From NCBI RefSeq assembly GCF_011039075.1, contig NZ_JAAKEG010000002.1:1-64000 (forward strand): DNA of 64,000 nt, given 5' to 3'. This DNA comes from Adlercreutzia sp. ZJ304. GTDB lineage: Bacteria > Actinomycetota > Coriobacteriia > Coriobacteriales > Eggerthellaceae. Positions within the stretch are counted from its first letter, which is position 1. The number at the start of each line of letters is the position of its first letter. A program made the translations under genes and the position numbers. The notes below the pieces were generated by a model, which saw only the letters and a program-made list of their open reading frames with translations, was not told the origin of the DNA and searched no databases. Shown here piece after piece: positions 25,009 to 33,555 of the stretch.

Positions 25009-26249
25009 ATAACGTAGGCAAATTCTACTCGGCAGAATCTACTGGTCCTTGGCAAACCGTGTTTCGCTTCTCGGCAGAATTTGTCGATGAAGTGAACCCA
25101 GAGGTGCTGCAAAAAGCACTAGAGCACACTATAGAGCGGTTTCCCGGCTTTAACGTTTGCCTGCGCAATGGCGCTTTTTGGCATCATTTAGAACCAGCAG
25201 CTTCAATACCGCAAGTGCAGCCCGAAAGTATTCCAGCGTGCTTTAGGTTGCATACCGGTCCTAACAGTACATTGTTTCGTGTAAGCTACTTTCGCAACCG
25301 TGCCAACTTAGAGGTTTCGCACATAATATCGGATGGGCGCGGCACACTTGGCTTCTTTCGCGTGCTAGTGCAGTCGTATGTGGAAGAGCAATATGGCGCA
25401 TCGTGTGCTTCTATGAAGCATATCGACTACGACAGCCCCCAATACAACGAGGATGGGTTTCACAAACACTACGAGCCGCACAAAGCGGGCTCTACGCCAA
25501 CGCGACGCGCTTATCGCATACGTGGTCTGCGCGATCGGAATAACCCCACCTACATGGAATATCATCTTTCAGCATCAGAAGTGCTGGAAGTGGCGCACAA
25601 ATTTGATGTAAGCATTACGTCTCTCATGATAGCTGCGGTCATAAATGCCATTCGCGCAACTATGCCCAGCAATGCTTTGAAACGACCTATTCGCCTTACG
25701 GTTCCGGTAGATTTGAGGCAGTTTTTTGAAACGGACACTATGCGCAACTTTTTCGGTTTAGTTACCATAAGTTATATGCCGCACCGCGAATTAGAGTCGC
25801 TGGAAGAAGTTGCACAACTGGTACAACTACAATTAAGTGAAGCGGCGCAACCAGAGCAACTTGAACGGCGCATGAATCGCATGACAGCATTGGAGAAAAA
25901 CCCATTTTTGCATATAGCGCCTTTGTTTTTGAAGGACTGGGTACTAAATTTTGCCGCCCGCGTGTCTGCGCGCGACATAACTAGTGCAGTTTCAAATCTT
26001 GGGCAACTAACGTTCGATGAATGCACTGACGGACACATAAAAAGTGTAAATGTGCTTACTTCAACAAACGATCTGAATTTTGTTATTTGCACATTCGGCA
26101 ACGATTTAAGTGTGGGAATTTCCACAATATTCAAAAATCTAGACATAGTGCACGAATTTTGTCGCATATTTTCCAACTTGGGAATATGCGGACATGTCAA
26201 CATGAATAAGCCGGATGGTGAACTTTGTGAGACAATCAAGGAAACTTGA
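24981..26249 (+). CDS. Condensation-fold acyltransferase (alcohol acetyltransferase-like)
   Basis: A 422-residue protein of the condensation/wax-ester superfamily. It begins KANRYKLDNVGKFYSAESTG, has RFSAEFVDEVNPEVLQKAL and the catalytic motif SHIISDGRGTLGFFR, in which the H-x-x-x-D-G sequence is intact. Toward the end TSAVSNLGQLTF corresponds to the conserved S-N-x-G of these enzymes. Acyl donor and acceptor cannot be seen. It overlaps the esterase upstream and is followed by a DUF2130 gene. Confidence 0.82.
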   Translation: MDKANRYKLDNVGKFYSAESTGPWQTVFRFSAEFVDEVNPEVLQKALEHTIERFPGFNVCLRNGAFWHHLEPAASIPQVQPESIPACFRLHTGPNSTLFRVSYFRNRANLEVSHIISDGRGTLGFFRVLVQSYVEEQYGASCASMKHIDYDSPQYNEDGFHKHYEPHKAGSTPTRRAYRIRGLRDRNNPTYMEYHLSASEVLEVAHKFDVSITSLMIAAVINAIRATMPSNALKRPIRLTVPVDLRQFFETDTMRNFFGLVTISYMPHRELESLEEVAQLVQLQLSEAAQPEQLERRMNRMTALEKNPFLHIAPLFLKDWVLNFAARVSARDITSAVSNLGQLTFDECTDGHIKSVNVLTSTNDLNFVICTFGNDLSVGISTIFKNLDIVHEFCRIFSNLGICGHVNMNKPDGELCETIKET

Positions 26250-26266
26250 TTGGAAAGGCGCATTGC

Positions 26267-27493
26267 ATGAATCAAATAAAATGCCCCCGATGCGGCGAAG
26301 TATTCACGGTTGACGAAAGTGGTTATGCCGAAATACTGAAACAGGTGCGCGACAGTGAATTTCGCCAAGAAATAGAGCGCCAAACAGCAATGCAACAAGA
26401 GCAATTCAAAATGCAAAAGCAGCTGTCTATTCAAAAAGCCAAGCAGCAAATTGATTTATTGACGCAAAAACTGGAAGCGCAAGAAGCGCAAGCTGAAGCT
26501 CAGAAGCAACTAGCTATTCAGCAGACCCAAAACGCTGCGGCAGAGGCGGCTCGTGCAATAGAGCATGAGCGCGACGAATTGGCGATGCAAATTGAGCGCG
26601 AACGTGCCGAAGCTGAGCGCGCGGCGGCTGCCCATGAACTTGAGTTGGCATCGAAGCTTCAGCTTAAGGATGAAATAATTGCCACGCGCGAACGCGAAAT
26701 AGAAGACATGCGTCATATGCGCGCCGAAACCACAGTAAAAATGTTGGGCGAAAGCTTAGAGCAGTACTGCGAAAACGAATTCAACAAATTACGCGCCACC
26801 GGGTTTCAAAGTGCGCAATTCGGAAAAGATAACGATGCAAGCGAAGGCACCAAAGGCGATTATATTTATCGCGAATTGGATGCTAATGGCGACGAAATTG
26901 TGTCAATAATGTTCGAAATGAAAACAGAAGCCGATGATTCGGTTCATAAAAAACGCAACGAAGACCATTTCAAGAAGTTAGATAGCGATAGGCATAAAAA
27001 AGGCTGCGAATATGCTGTGCTGGTTTCGCTGTTAGAGCGCGATAGCGATTATTACAACACCGGAATTGTGGATGTAAGTTATGCGTCTGGATTTGAGAAA
27101 ATGTATGTCATACGCCCGCAATTCTTTATTCCTCTAATTACGCTTATTCGAAACGCTGCGCTAAAGTCGATGGATTACCGCCACCAGCTTGCCGAAATAC
27201 GCCAGCAAAACATAGATGTGACCAACTTCGAACAATCGCTGGAAGATTTTAAAAGCGGTTTTGGACGCAATTGTGAACTTGCTAGCCGCAAATTCCAAGA
27301 TGCCATAAAAGATATTGACGCAACTATTAAAAAGCTTGAGAAAATAAAGGATGAACTGACCAGCTCTGATCGTAATATGCAACAGGCGAACAAAAAGCTA
27401 GAGGGTCTTACCGTAAAGCGACTCACGCGCAAAAATCCTACGATGAAAGCTGCATTTGAATTGGCGGCTGGCAGTTTGGAGTCGGCTGAATAG
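26267..27493 (+). CDS. DUF2130 domain protein with zinc-ribbon and long coiled coil
   Basis: A 408-residue protein. The N-terminus MNQIKCPRCGEVFTVDE is a half zinc ribbon (C-x-x-C); residues about 25-170 are a long charged coiled coil rich in Gln, Ala and Glu (repeated heptads such as QKLEAQEAQAEAQKQ). The C-terminal domain contains KGDYIYRE, MFEMKTEADDSVHKK and NEDHFKKLDSDRHKKGCEYA, the DUF2130 signature with a PD-(D/E)xK-like E-x-K arrangement. A nuclease-like role is inferred. ATG 26267 follows GGAAAGG; it begins just after the acyltransferase. Confidence 0.85.
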   Translation: MNQIKCPRCGEVFTVDESGYAEILKQVRDSEFRQEIERQTAMQQEQFKMQKQLSIQKAKQQIDLLTQKLEAQEAQAEAQKQLAIQQTQNAAAEAARAIEHERDELAMQIERERAEAERAAAAHELELASKLQLKDEIIATREREIEDMRHMRAETTVKMLGESLEQYCENEFNKLRATGFQSAQFGKDNDASEGTKGDYIYRELDANGDEIVSIMFEMKTEADDSVHKKRNEDHFKKLDSDRHKKGCEYAVLVSLLERDSDYYNTGIVDVSYASGFEKMYVIRPQFFIPLITLIRNAALKSMDYRHQLAEIRQQNIDVTNFEQSLEDFKSGFGRNCELASRKFQDAIKDIDATIKKLEKIKDELTSSDRNMQQANKKLEGLTVKRLTRKNPTMKAAFELAAGSLESAE

Positions 27494-27512
27494 GCTTCTG
27501 CGGCAAAACAGG

Positions 27513-27592
27513 ACCGCATCAATACAATCGGGAGGATGGAGTGAAGGCTGCGAAGCTTCTGAACGTAATCTTCCCGATTGTATTAATGCGGT
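27513..27592. repeat. Long inverted repeat between convergent genes
   Basis: ACCGCATCAATACAATCGGG at 27513-27532 (plus one base) pairs with the segment at 27572-27592, 20 of 21 positions matching, around a 38-nt spacer. It lies between the DUF2130 stop (27493) and the stop of the minus-strand glycosylase (27611). It would fold into a long stem and act as a bidirectional stop or RNA 3' end; no T-run is evident, so a mobile-element origin is also possible. Confidence 0.6.
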
Positions 27593-27610
27593 GTTTACTA
27601 GCCGCTAGCT

Positions 27611-28453
27611 TTATCGGTTGGTCATGTAATAGAACACGTATTGTTGCATAATGCCTGCGTTAGCGCCGAATTGCGCAAATGGGTCGCAGCCGGCGCATTC
27701 ATCGTTTATGGCGCGTTCTATCCACACATCGACAGGAACCATTTGACTGCGCCCGTATCCGAACAAGCACACACAGTTGGCTACCTTTTTGCCTACGCCA
27801 TGTACGCGCTGAAGTTCCGCGAACAAATCTTCATCAGAAAAATCTGCTAAGGCGGCTAAGTCAAGTTCACCAGATTCCACCATAGTTGCTGCACTTCGCA
27901 CATAGGAAACGCGATAACCTAGTCCGCATGCTTTCAGATCGTCGTCTGATGCGGCGGCAATAGCAGCCGGTGTAGGAAATGCGAACAGCGGCTCGGTATC
28001 GCAGATTGGTCTACCAAAACGCTTTGACAACTCTTCTACCGCGCGCGATATGGCAGGAATACTTTTGCGCTGCGAAATGATGAACGTTACCAGCATTTCC
28101 CATGAATCCTGATTCAACACGCGAAGCCCTGCGCCAAAACGCATGGCGGTATCTACAAATTCGCTGCGCCCATCACAGGTCTGACGAATGGCGCAGTAGT
28201 TGCGTTCCATGTCGAAGTATTTATGCCAAAATTCATCCCATTCTTCCTGAGGCGCGCTTATTTCGTAAACACCAGCAGCGTAGGGCTTTTCAAAACTGTA
28301 TTGTTGTGGCTGCTCTGCGCGGCGAATGTACAAAACGCGGTCTTGCGCAATAAAGCGCCACCAGCCCGCATCTACTTCGTGCACGCGAAAACACTGCCCA
28401 CTTCGCGCAATCTTCACCAAACTAAAGTCATCTTGTATGACAACCTTATGCAT
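27611..28453 (-). CDS. OGG1-family 8-oxoguanine DNA glycosylase
   Basis: A 280-residue bifunctional base-excision repair enzyme. The OGG_N domain comprises DDFSLVKIARSGQCFRV, then WWRFIAQDRVLY; the HhH-GPD domain has LVTFIISQRKSIPAISRAVE, and the motif VHGVGKKVANCVCLFGYG followed by MVPVDVWIERAI. The catalytic Lys (GVGKK) and Asp (PVD) are both in place, as in clostridial and eukaryotic OGG1. ATG 28453 has AAAGGCGAA upstream and begins just before the OGG_N domain, so the longer start at 28483 is not used. Confidence 0.9.
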   Translation of the reverse strand: MHKVVIQDDFSLVKIARSGQCFRVHEVDAGWWRFIAQDRVLYIRRAEQPQQYSFEKPYAAGVYEISAPQEEWDEFWHKYFDMERNYCAIRQTCDGRSEFVDTAMRFGAGLRVLNQDSWEMLVTFIISQRKSIPAISRAVEELSKRFGRPICDTEPLFAFPTPAAIAAASDDDLKACGLGYRVSYVRSAATMVESGELDLAALADFSDEDLFAELQRVHGVGKKVANCVCLFGYGRSQMVPVDVWIERAINDECAGCDPFAQFGANAGIMQQYVFYYMTNR

Positions 28454-28675
28454 TTCGCCTTTGCACCCTTTCTGTAAAAACAAGTCTCACCAGAATACAC
28501 TTAATCAGTTATTGAAAACACGCTACTTTACCCATCTGGGATAGCATTAGCGCATTCGATAACACACATGCATAGCAAACCTTAGACATTTTCCGTTTCT
28601 GCACTTTAGAAAAGGAAAACGACCTAAGATTAATATAATGGTTCACATAGTTTAAAGCGAAAGGCGAAGTGCAAT

Positions 28676-29119
28676 TTGGCAGGCAATACCAAAATAGAAA
28701 CAAGCGATGATTCGAAAAACGCTTCGACGGGCAATGCCCACGCGAAAACATCCATCTTGCGACAAGGTGCGCTTTATATTTTTGTTGGAGTATCTAGCGC
28801 ATTGATTGAGTTGATTCTATTCCAGCTGCTTTATCACTTTGAAATATTAAACGTAGAATTATCGAACATTGTGGCAGTTGTTATTGCAACAATTTATAAT
28901 TTTCTTCTAAATGGAACTGTCACATTTAAGGGAACCAAAAACCCCTTATTATCACTTGTAAAGTATTTACTACTTTTTGCATTCAACCTAGCATTCACAA
29001 CCATAACTATTAGTTTCTTGGTGTCTATAGGTTGGGATTCCCTAATCGCAAAGTTAATAACAATGGCGTGTGTTGTACTGTGGAATTTCGTTTTATATCG
29101 TAAAGTTGTTTTTGTTTAG
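28676..29119 (+). CDS. GtrA-family membrane protein
   Basis: A 147-residue protein with four predicted helices: ALYIFVGVSSALIELILFQL, LSNIVAVVIATIYNFLLNGT, YLLLFAFNLAFTTITISFLV and the last ending FVLYRKVVFV. The N-F-x-x-N motif in IYNFLLNGTVTF is diagnostic of GtrA, thought to flip polyprenyl-phosphate-linked sugars. TTG 28676 is the start with AAAGGCGAAG upstream. It begins a GtrA-GT2-DUF2304 trio typical of glucosyl-modification modules. Confidence 0.88.
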   Translation: MAGNTKIETSDDSKNASTGNAHAKTSILRQGALYIFVGVSSALIELILFQLLYHFEILNVELSNIVAVVIATIYNFLLNGTVTFKGTKNPLLSLVKYLLLFAFNLAFTTITISFLVSIGWDSLIAKLITMACVVLWNFVLYRKVVFV

Positions 29120-29127
29120 GAGAACAT

Positions 29128-29877
29128 GTGATTACCGATACTTCACATAATTTGTCACCATCAAAATCCACGCAGTATAAAAAGGAAGATGTATTGGTAA
29201 TTATTCCTGCCTACAATGAACAGGAAGCCATTTTATCTACAGTATCTAAAGTAATGTCTGCAGGTTACGATTGCGTAGTAATAAACGATGGTTCTACAGA
29301 CTACACTCTTGATATATGCAGAGATGTAAACATTCCCGTTTTGAATCTAAGCGTTAATCTGGGAATTGGTGGAGCGGTACAAACTGGTCATAGGTATGCA
29401 AGAGAACATGGTTACGCTGTAGATATTCAATTCGATGGCGACGGTCAGCATGACGTAAGCTCGATACCGGCTTTAGTTGCAAGTATCGAAACTGGTGCTG
29501 ATTTGGTTGTGGGTTCGCGATTCGTCGACAAAAGTAAATCTTCATTTCAGTCTACCGGATTACGCCGCGCTGGAATTAAGTGGCTCTCTGCAGTAATAAA
29601 ACTTATGACAGGTTATAAAATTATGGATGTGACTTCAGGTTTTCGCGCATGCAACACAAATGCCATCAATTTATTCTGTAAACACTATCCCAGCGATTAT
29701 CCTGAACCGGAATCAATAGTGGAAGCACTAAAGGCCGGTCTGGAAGTAGCAGAAGTGTCCGCCACTATGCACGAGCGACAAGGTGGCGCTTCGTCTATTA
29801 AGGCATTCTCTAGTATCTATTATATGTTGAAAGTAACTATTTCAGTCATCCTACAAGGATTGACTCGCGGGAAATGA
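29128..29877 (+). CDS. Polyprenyl-phosphate glycosyltransferase, DPM1-like GT2
   Basis: A 249-residue GT2 enzyme: VLVIIPAYNEQEAILSTV, VVINDGSTDYTLDI, NLGIGGAVQTGHRYAREH, and VDIQFDGDGQHD carrying the D-x-D metal site. No C-terminal membrane pair is present, so it is the soluble DPM1-like type that makes polyprenyl-phosphate-sugar. Gap to GtrA is 8 nt and to DUF2304 is 7 nt, so the three form a single transcription unit, likely adding side sugars to the glycan outside the membrane. Confidence 0.9.
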   Translation: MITDTSHNLSPSKSTQYKKEDVLVIIPAYNEQEAILSTVSKVMSAGYDCVVINDGSTDYTLDICRDVNIPVLNLSVNLGIGGAVQTGHRYAREHGYAVDIQFDGDGQHDVSSIPALVASIETGADLVVGSRFVDKSKSSFQSTGLRRAGIKWLSAVIKLMTGYKIMDVTSGFRACNTNAINLFCKHYPSDYPEPESIVEALKAGLEVAEVSATMHERQGGASSIKAFSSIYYMLKVTISVILQGLTRGK

Positions 29878-29884
29878 GGAACTC

Positions 29885-30235
29885 ATGCCGTTAGAACTAC
29901 GAATAGCTGTAGGCATCATATGTGTAATATTCCTGTTGTATACGCTTTATCAGGTGAAACTACATAGGCTCATGTTGAGATTTTCTCTTTTATGGATAGC
30001 TCTTAGCATCGTCATTTTCGCGTTAGCTATTTTCCCGCAGCCAATCTTTGCTCTATCATCTGCTCTTGGTTTTGACACTGCGTCGAATTTTATTTTTCTT
30101 ACCGGATTCTTCTTTGTTTTGCTGATATCTTTGAGCCATGCACGTGCAATCAGTCGAGAAACTGAAAAAACAAAATGCCTTACACAACAAGTAGCATTAC
30201 TGGAAAAACGTTTAGAAGATATGTCGAAACGCTAA
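29885..30235 (+). CDS. DUF2304 membrane protein
   Basis: A 116-residue protein with three hydrophobic segments (AVGIICVIFLLYTLYQVK, WIALSIVIFALAIFPQP, NFIFLTGFFFVLLISLSHA) and a C-terminal coiled coil (RETEKTKCLTQQVALLEKRL). This pattern is DUF2304, a family nearly always encoded after a DPM1-like GT2 in glycan loci. Function unknown; a helper of the neighbouring GtrA/GT2 pair is inferred from synteny. Confidence 0.85.
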   Translation: MPLELRIAVGIICVIFLLYTLYQVKLHRLMLRFSLLWIALSIVIFALAIFPQPIFALSSALGFDTASNFIFLTGFFFVLLISLSHARAISRETEKTKCLTQQVALLEKRLEDMSKR

Positions 30236-30251
30236 ACAGTATTAAGAAATA

Positions 30252-32330
30252 TTAAATGTCTGCAATGCGATAAAGACGCATATCGCCTTCAGACAATACT
30301 ATCTCAAAACCGGGAGTATCGTCATTTACTCCATCGACACCTTCCCAAAGCGATTCGTCATATGTGAAAAGATACGGACTTTGTCTTATGTATTGATCAT
30401 CCTGATCTAGCTTGATTAAGTATTGTGCCCCTGTCTGCTCCACAGCTTTCTGCACCGACAAATCAGTAGAAACATTATTCAGGTTTTCACGAATTATCTT
30501 ACTTATTTCGATTTCATCTTCATTCCCGTATGTACGCGTATAGCGATAGAACACATTAAGACCATCTATACCATAAGCAAAAGCTGATCCATCGTCAGGC
30601 ATGTTCAAAACAATATCATCGCCTGTAATATCTAGTGTTTTCTGAACAAAACTGCGTTCGTCTGCATCATAAACGTTTGGCGCTTTCGAATCATATACAG
30701 CCTTTACCGTTTCATGTATGTCTAGCAAAGCAGGACGTACTCCCATCAAAGTTGATATGAAGCTTACTGGAGAGAAAACTGCAATAATAAAGATAAGAGC
30801 CACTGTCGCCTGAGCGGCATTGCTTATTTTCTCTACATTTTGGCGTCTAGAAGCTACACTTAATACAAATTTACTAATCAATGAAAGTAGCGTAGTTAAT
30901 CCTAAACATGCAAGAGGTATAGCATATAACGCAGCTGAAGCAGCTAAGCGCATTGTGTCTGTATACCAAAACCCTCCAAGTACCTGTTTGATTATTCCTT
31001 CTGAAGCTGCACAAACGATATAAATAATGCACATCATTACATATGCCACTGTTACCCAACGCAATTTGCGATAAACGAAAGAAGCAAAAATACCAACAAC
31101 TACTAAAAAGCCTAATACAATTTGCGGCTGCGTTCCGTTAAACGATAGCATTGCCACATTTATTAATGCCTGGCGTTTGCCTTCGAAAGGCGGCCAGACA
31201 TGACTAACCACTTCATGCAAAAAAGGAGTTTCATATAGTAAACACCAAATTGCACTAATAACTACAATTGATAATCCGGCGCATATCAAACGATGCCATA
31301 GGGCACATTTATCGCCTTTCAATAACAAAGGAATTCGTGATGCTTGCATAATTACGAACGGAATTAAGAATACAGCCATTGTAAATACAGCATTGGTTTG
31401 AGCCAGCACTAAACAAATCGATCCCAACACAAACAGAATTGTCGCCAAAGCGCGTTCGTAGCGACTACGCTTCGTCTCGAAAAGAATTAAAAACATAAAA
31501 ATAACTGGGGCCATAAGCGCATACGAAGCTAGATTTGGAAACAGTGGACCCCATACTAAAAATTTCCAAGGAAAGGCAGCAAAAGCAAACGATAAAATGC
31601 AACCTAACATATGAGCTTTAGAAAATTTACCAAAAAGTATCTCAAGAAGAGAAAACATGCCAGCAGGAAAAACAAATGCAACGAACAAGATATTAGTCGC
31701 ATTTGCCGCTAGTGCGACTGGTACTCCAACAGCGCTTACAAGGATTGCACCAACCATATGCCAAATCGTAGGATAGAAGTTCCAGCCTTGAATAGCTTGC
31801 ATATCCTCAGGTATTCCACCGTATGCTGCAACATGCAAAAAACTCCATTGTCCAGTTTCAACAAATGTCCTTACAACTCCAAGATGGTGAACATTGTCAA
31901 AGGCCTGCAAAACTGAATCGGGGTTACTTAACCCTGAAACAAATATTAAGCATGTAGCAGCAATGCCACACATAATATAAAGAGCAAATACAATTACTCT
32001 TTTATAGCGAAAAGGTTTGTTAGCTTCGTGGGCTCTTTCTTTTGGAATTAGTAATTCGTATCGAAAGCCATTTTTAGCTCTAACTATTTTGGACACAACA
32101 AAAACTACAATCGTAACTGCTAAAACAGGAAGTACTACATTCAGCCATGTAGAAAATACGTCTATTTGTCCGTAGACGAACCCAAGAATTGCATACAGTA
32201 ATGTGCTAATAATTGGAGCAAATGAAACAGCAATTAATTTATCTAGCCGAATCGAAAGCAGCAACAGAATTCCTGGAAGCCATAAAAAGACAACTCCAAC
32301 AACAACCGCAAGAAACAAATCTATGAACAT
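30252..32330 (-). CDS. Large polytopic membrane protein, DUF6541-like (GT-C-like)
   Basis: A 692-residue membrane protein with a dozen or more helices followed by an extracytoplasmic C-terminal domain of about 170 residues. Sequence such as FLWLPGILLLLSIRLD, and the first outer loop with DNVHHLGVVRTFVETGQWS, resembles DUF6541 proteins of Actinobacteria, where a loop with acidic residues after the first helices recalls GT-C glycosyltransferases. A role in adding a sugar from a lipid carrier outside the cell is plausible. It is divergent from the GT2 gene at 32438. Confidence 0.7.
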   Translation of the reverse strand: MFIDLFLAVVVGVVFLWLPGILLLLSIRLDKLIAVSFAPIISTLLYAILGFVYGQIDVFSTWLNVVLPVLAVTIVVFVVSKIVRAKNGFRYELLIPKERAHEANKPFRYKRVIVFALYIMCGIAATCLIFVSGLSNPDSVLQAFDNVHHLGVVRTFVETGQWSFLHVAAYGGIPEDMQAIQGWNFYPTIWHMVGAILVSAVGVPVALAANATNILFVAFVFPAGMFSLLEILFGKFSKAHMLGCILSFAFAAFPWKFLVWGPLFPNLASYALMAPVIFMFLILFETKRSRYERALATILFVLGSICLVLAQTNAVFTMAVFLIPFVIMQASRIPLLLKGDKCALWHRLICAGLSIVVISAIWCLLYETPFLHEVVSHVWPPFEGKRQALINVAMLSFNGTQPQIVLGFLVVVGIFASFVYRKLRWVTVAYVMMCIIYIVCAASEGIIKQVLGGFWYTDTMRLAASAALYAIPLACLGLTTLLSLISKFVLSVASRRQNVEKISNAAQATVALIFIIAVFSPVSFISTLMGVRPALLDIHETVKAVYDSKAPNVYDADERSFVQKTLDITGDDIVLNMPDDGSAFAYGIDGLNVFYRYTRTYGNEDEIEISKIIRENLNNVSTDLSVQKAVEQTGAQYLIKLDQDDQYIRQSPYLFTYDESLWEGVDGVNDDTPGFEIVLSEGDMRLYRIADI

Positions 32331-32369
32331 ATTTTTCCTTTAAAGCCATATTGTGAGCAGCTAACACAC

Positions 32370-32401
32370 TTGTGTAAACGCTTATAAACCTAATGTATAA
32401 T
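32370..32401 (+). promoter_or_regulatory. Probable promoter of GT2 gene cluster
   Basis: A -10 TATAAT at 32396-32401 lies 36 bp before the ATG of the next gene. A -35 match is weak (TTGTGT at 32370-32375, spacing 20). The region separates divergent genes. Confidence 0.35.
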
Positions 32402-32437
32402 TTTAACATTCACCACAGCTCTTTCTGAAAGGTATAT

Positions 32438-33550
32438 ATGACAGGAAACATGACTCCACGCGTTTCATTTATTGTGCCTGTTTATAATCCCGGAGATTAT
32501 CTGCGGCAAGCGCTTGACAGTGTAAAAAACCAAACTTATGAAAACATTGAGATTATATGCATTAATGATGGGTCCACAGATAAATCTCTTGAAGTGTTGC
32601 GCGAGTACGAAACTGCCGACCCAAGATTTCGTGTTATTGATAAGCAGAATGAAGGCTATGGCGCATCCTGCAATCGCGGATTAAACGAGGCTAAAGGCGA
32701 ATGGATAGCCATATTAGAACCAGACGATTTCATAGATGCAGACATGGTTGAAAAAATGTTAGCGTTTGGCGATTCCTTTAGTGAGCGTATAGACATTATC
32801 AAGACTCCTTACTGGCGCATCCGTATGCCTGAAATCTCAGGACAAAAGCGGCTGAATTGTTCGTATAAGAATTTGGTTAAACATACCCATCAACCATTTT
32901 CAATAGCTGAAGCTACCGATTATATGTCTCATCATCCTTCAATTTGGTCGGCGCTTTACAGGCACGATTATCTAAACGAAAAAGACATTCGCTTTCCCGA
33001 AATTCCGGGTGCAGGCTGGGCTGATAATCCGTTTATGATAGAAGCGCTGCTTCAAACCGATAAAATCGTTTACTTGGATGAACCTTTCTATAACTATCGC
33101 GAAGATTCAGCAGAAAAAGCTTATGCCTTTACTCGTAGAACCCCGCTGATTCCATTTGAACGATGGAATGACATGATGGACATAATTGAACGCTTAAACG
33201 TTACAGATAGGCGCATTTTGCAGGCACATAACCAACGCGGTTTTCTTTATATGGCTGGTGTAATTGAAGTGGTAGGTCTTGACCGTGCTGATGTTCGAGA
33301 AGCGACCGAGCATATGTTTATGCGGATGGATAAAGAGCTGGTTTTATCTGACCCCAAAGTGTCACCAGGGTATAAAAAGCTTTTCTGCAGTATGCTTGGA
33401 ATCAAATGCCCACATTTAAATTATCCAAATTATTGGTTCCGTTTAGCGTCCAAAAGCTTCTACAACATGCGAAATACTGGACTTACACAGGCTCTTTATA
33501 GCATAGGTATATTTTTATCTACGCATTCTAAGCGTGTTGGTAAGGGGTAG
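32438..33550 (+). CDS. GT2 family glycosyltransferase
   Basis: A 370-residue inverting glycosyltransferase. N-terminal domain: RVSFIVPVYNPGDYLRQALD, IICINDGSTDKSLEVL, GYGASCNRGLNEAKGEWIAI and the D-x-D equivalent LEPDDFIDADM. The rest includes SHHPSIWSALYRHDYL, similar to acceptor-binding parts of capsule transferases. ATG 32438 has GAAAGG upstream. It precedes the two-domain GT2 gene after 5 nt, so both are in one operon with the rhamnan-type cluster. Confidence 0.85.
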   Translation: MTGNMTPRVSFIVPVYNPGDYLRQALDSVKNQTYENIEIICINDGSTDKSLEVLREYETADPRFRVIDKQNEGYGASCNRGLNEAKGEWIAILEPDDFIDADMVEKMLAFGDSFSERIDIIKTPYWRIRMPEISGQKRLNCSYKNLVKHTHQPFSIAEATDYMSHHPSIWSALYRHDYLNEKDIRFPEIPGAGWADNPFMIEALLQTDKIVYLDEPFYNYREDSAEKAYAFTRRTPLIPFERWNDMMDIIERLNVTDRRILQAHNQRGFLYMAGVIEVVGLDRADVREATEHMFMRMDKELVLSDPKVSPGYKKLFCSMLGIKCPHLNYPNYWFRLASKSFYNMRNTGLTQALYSIGIFLSTHSKRVGKG

Positions 33551-33555
33551 ACAAT

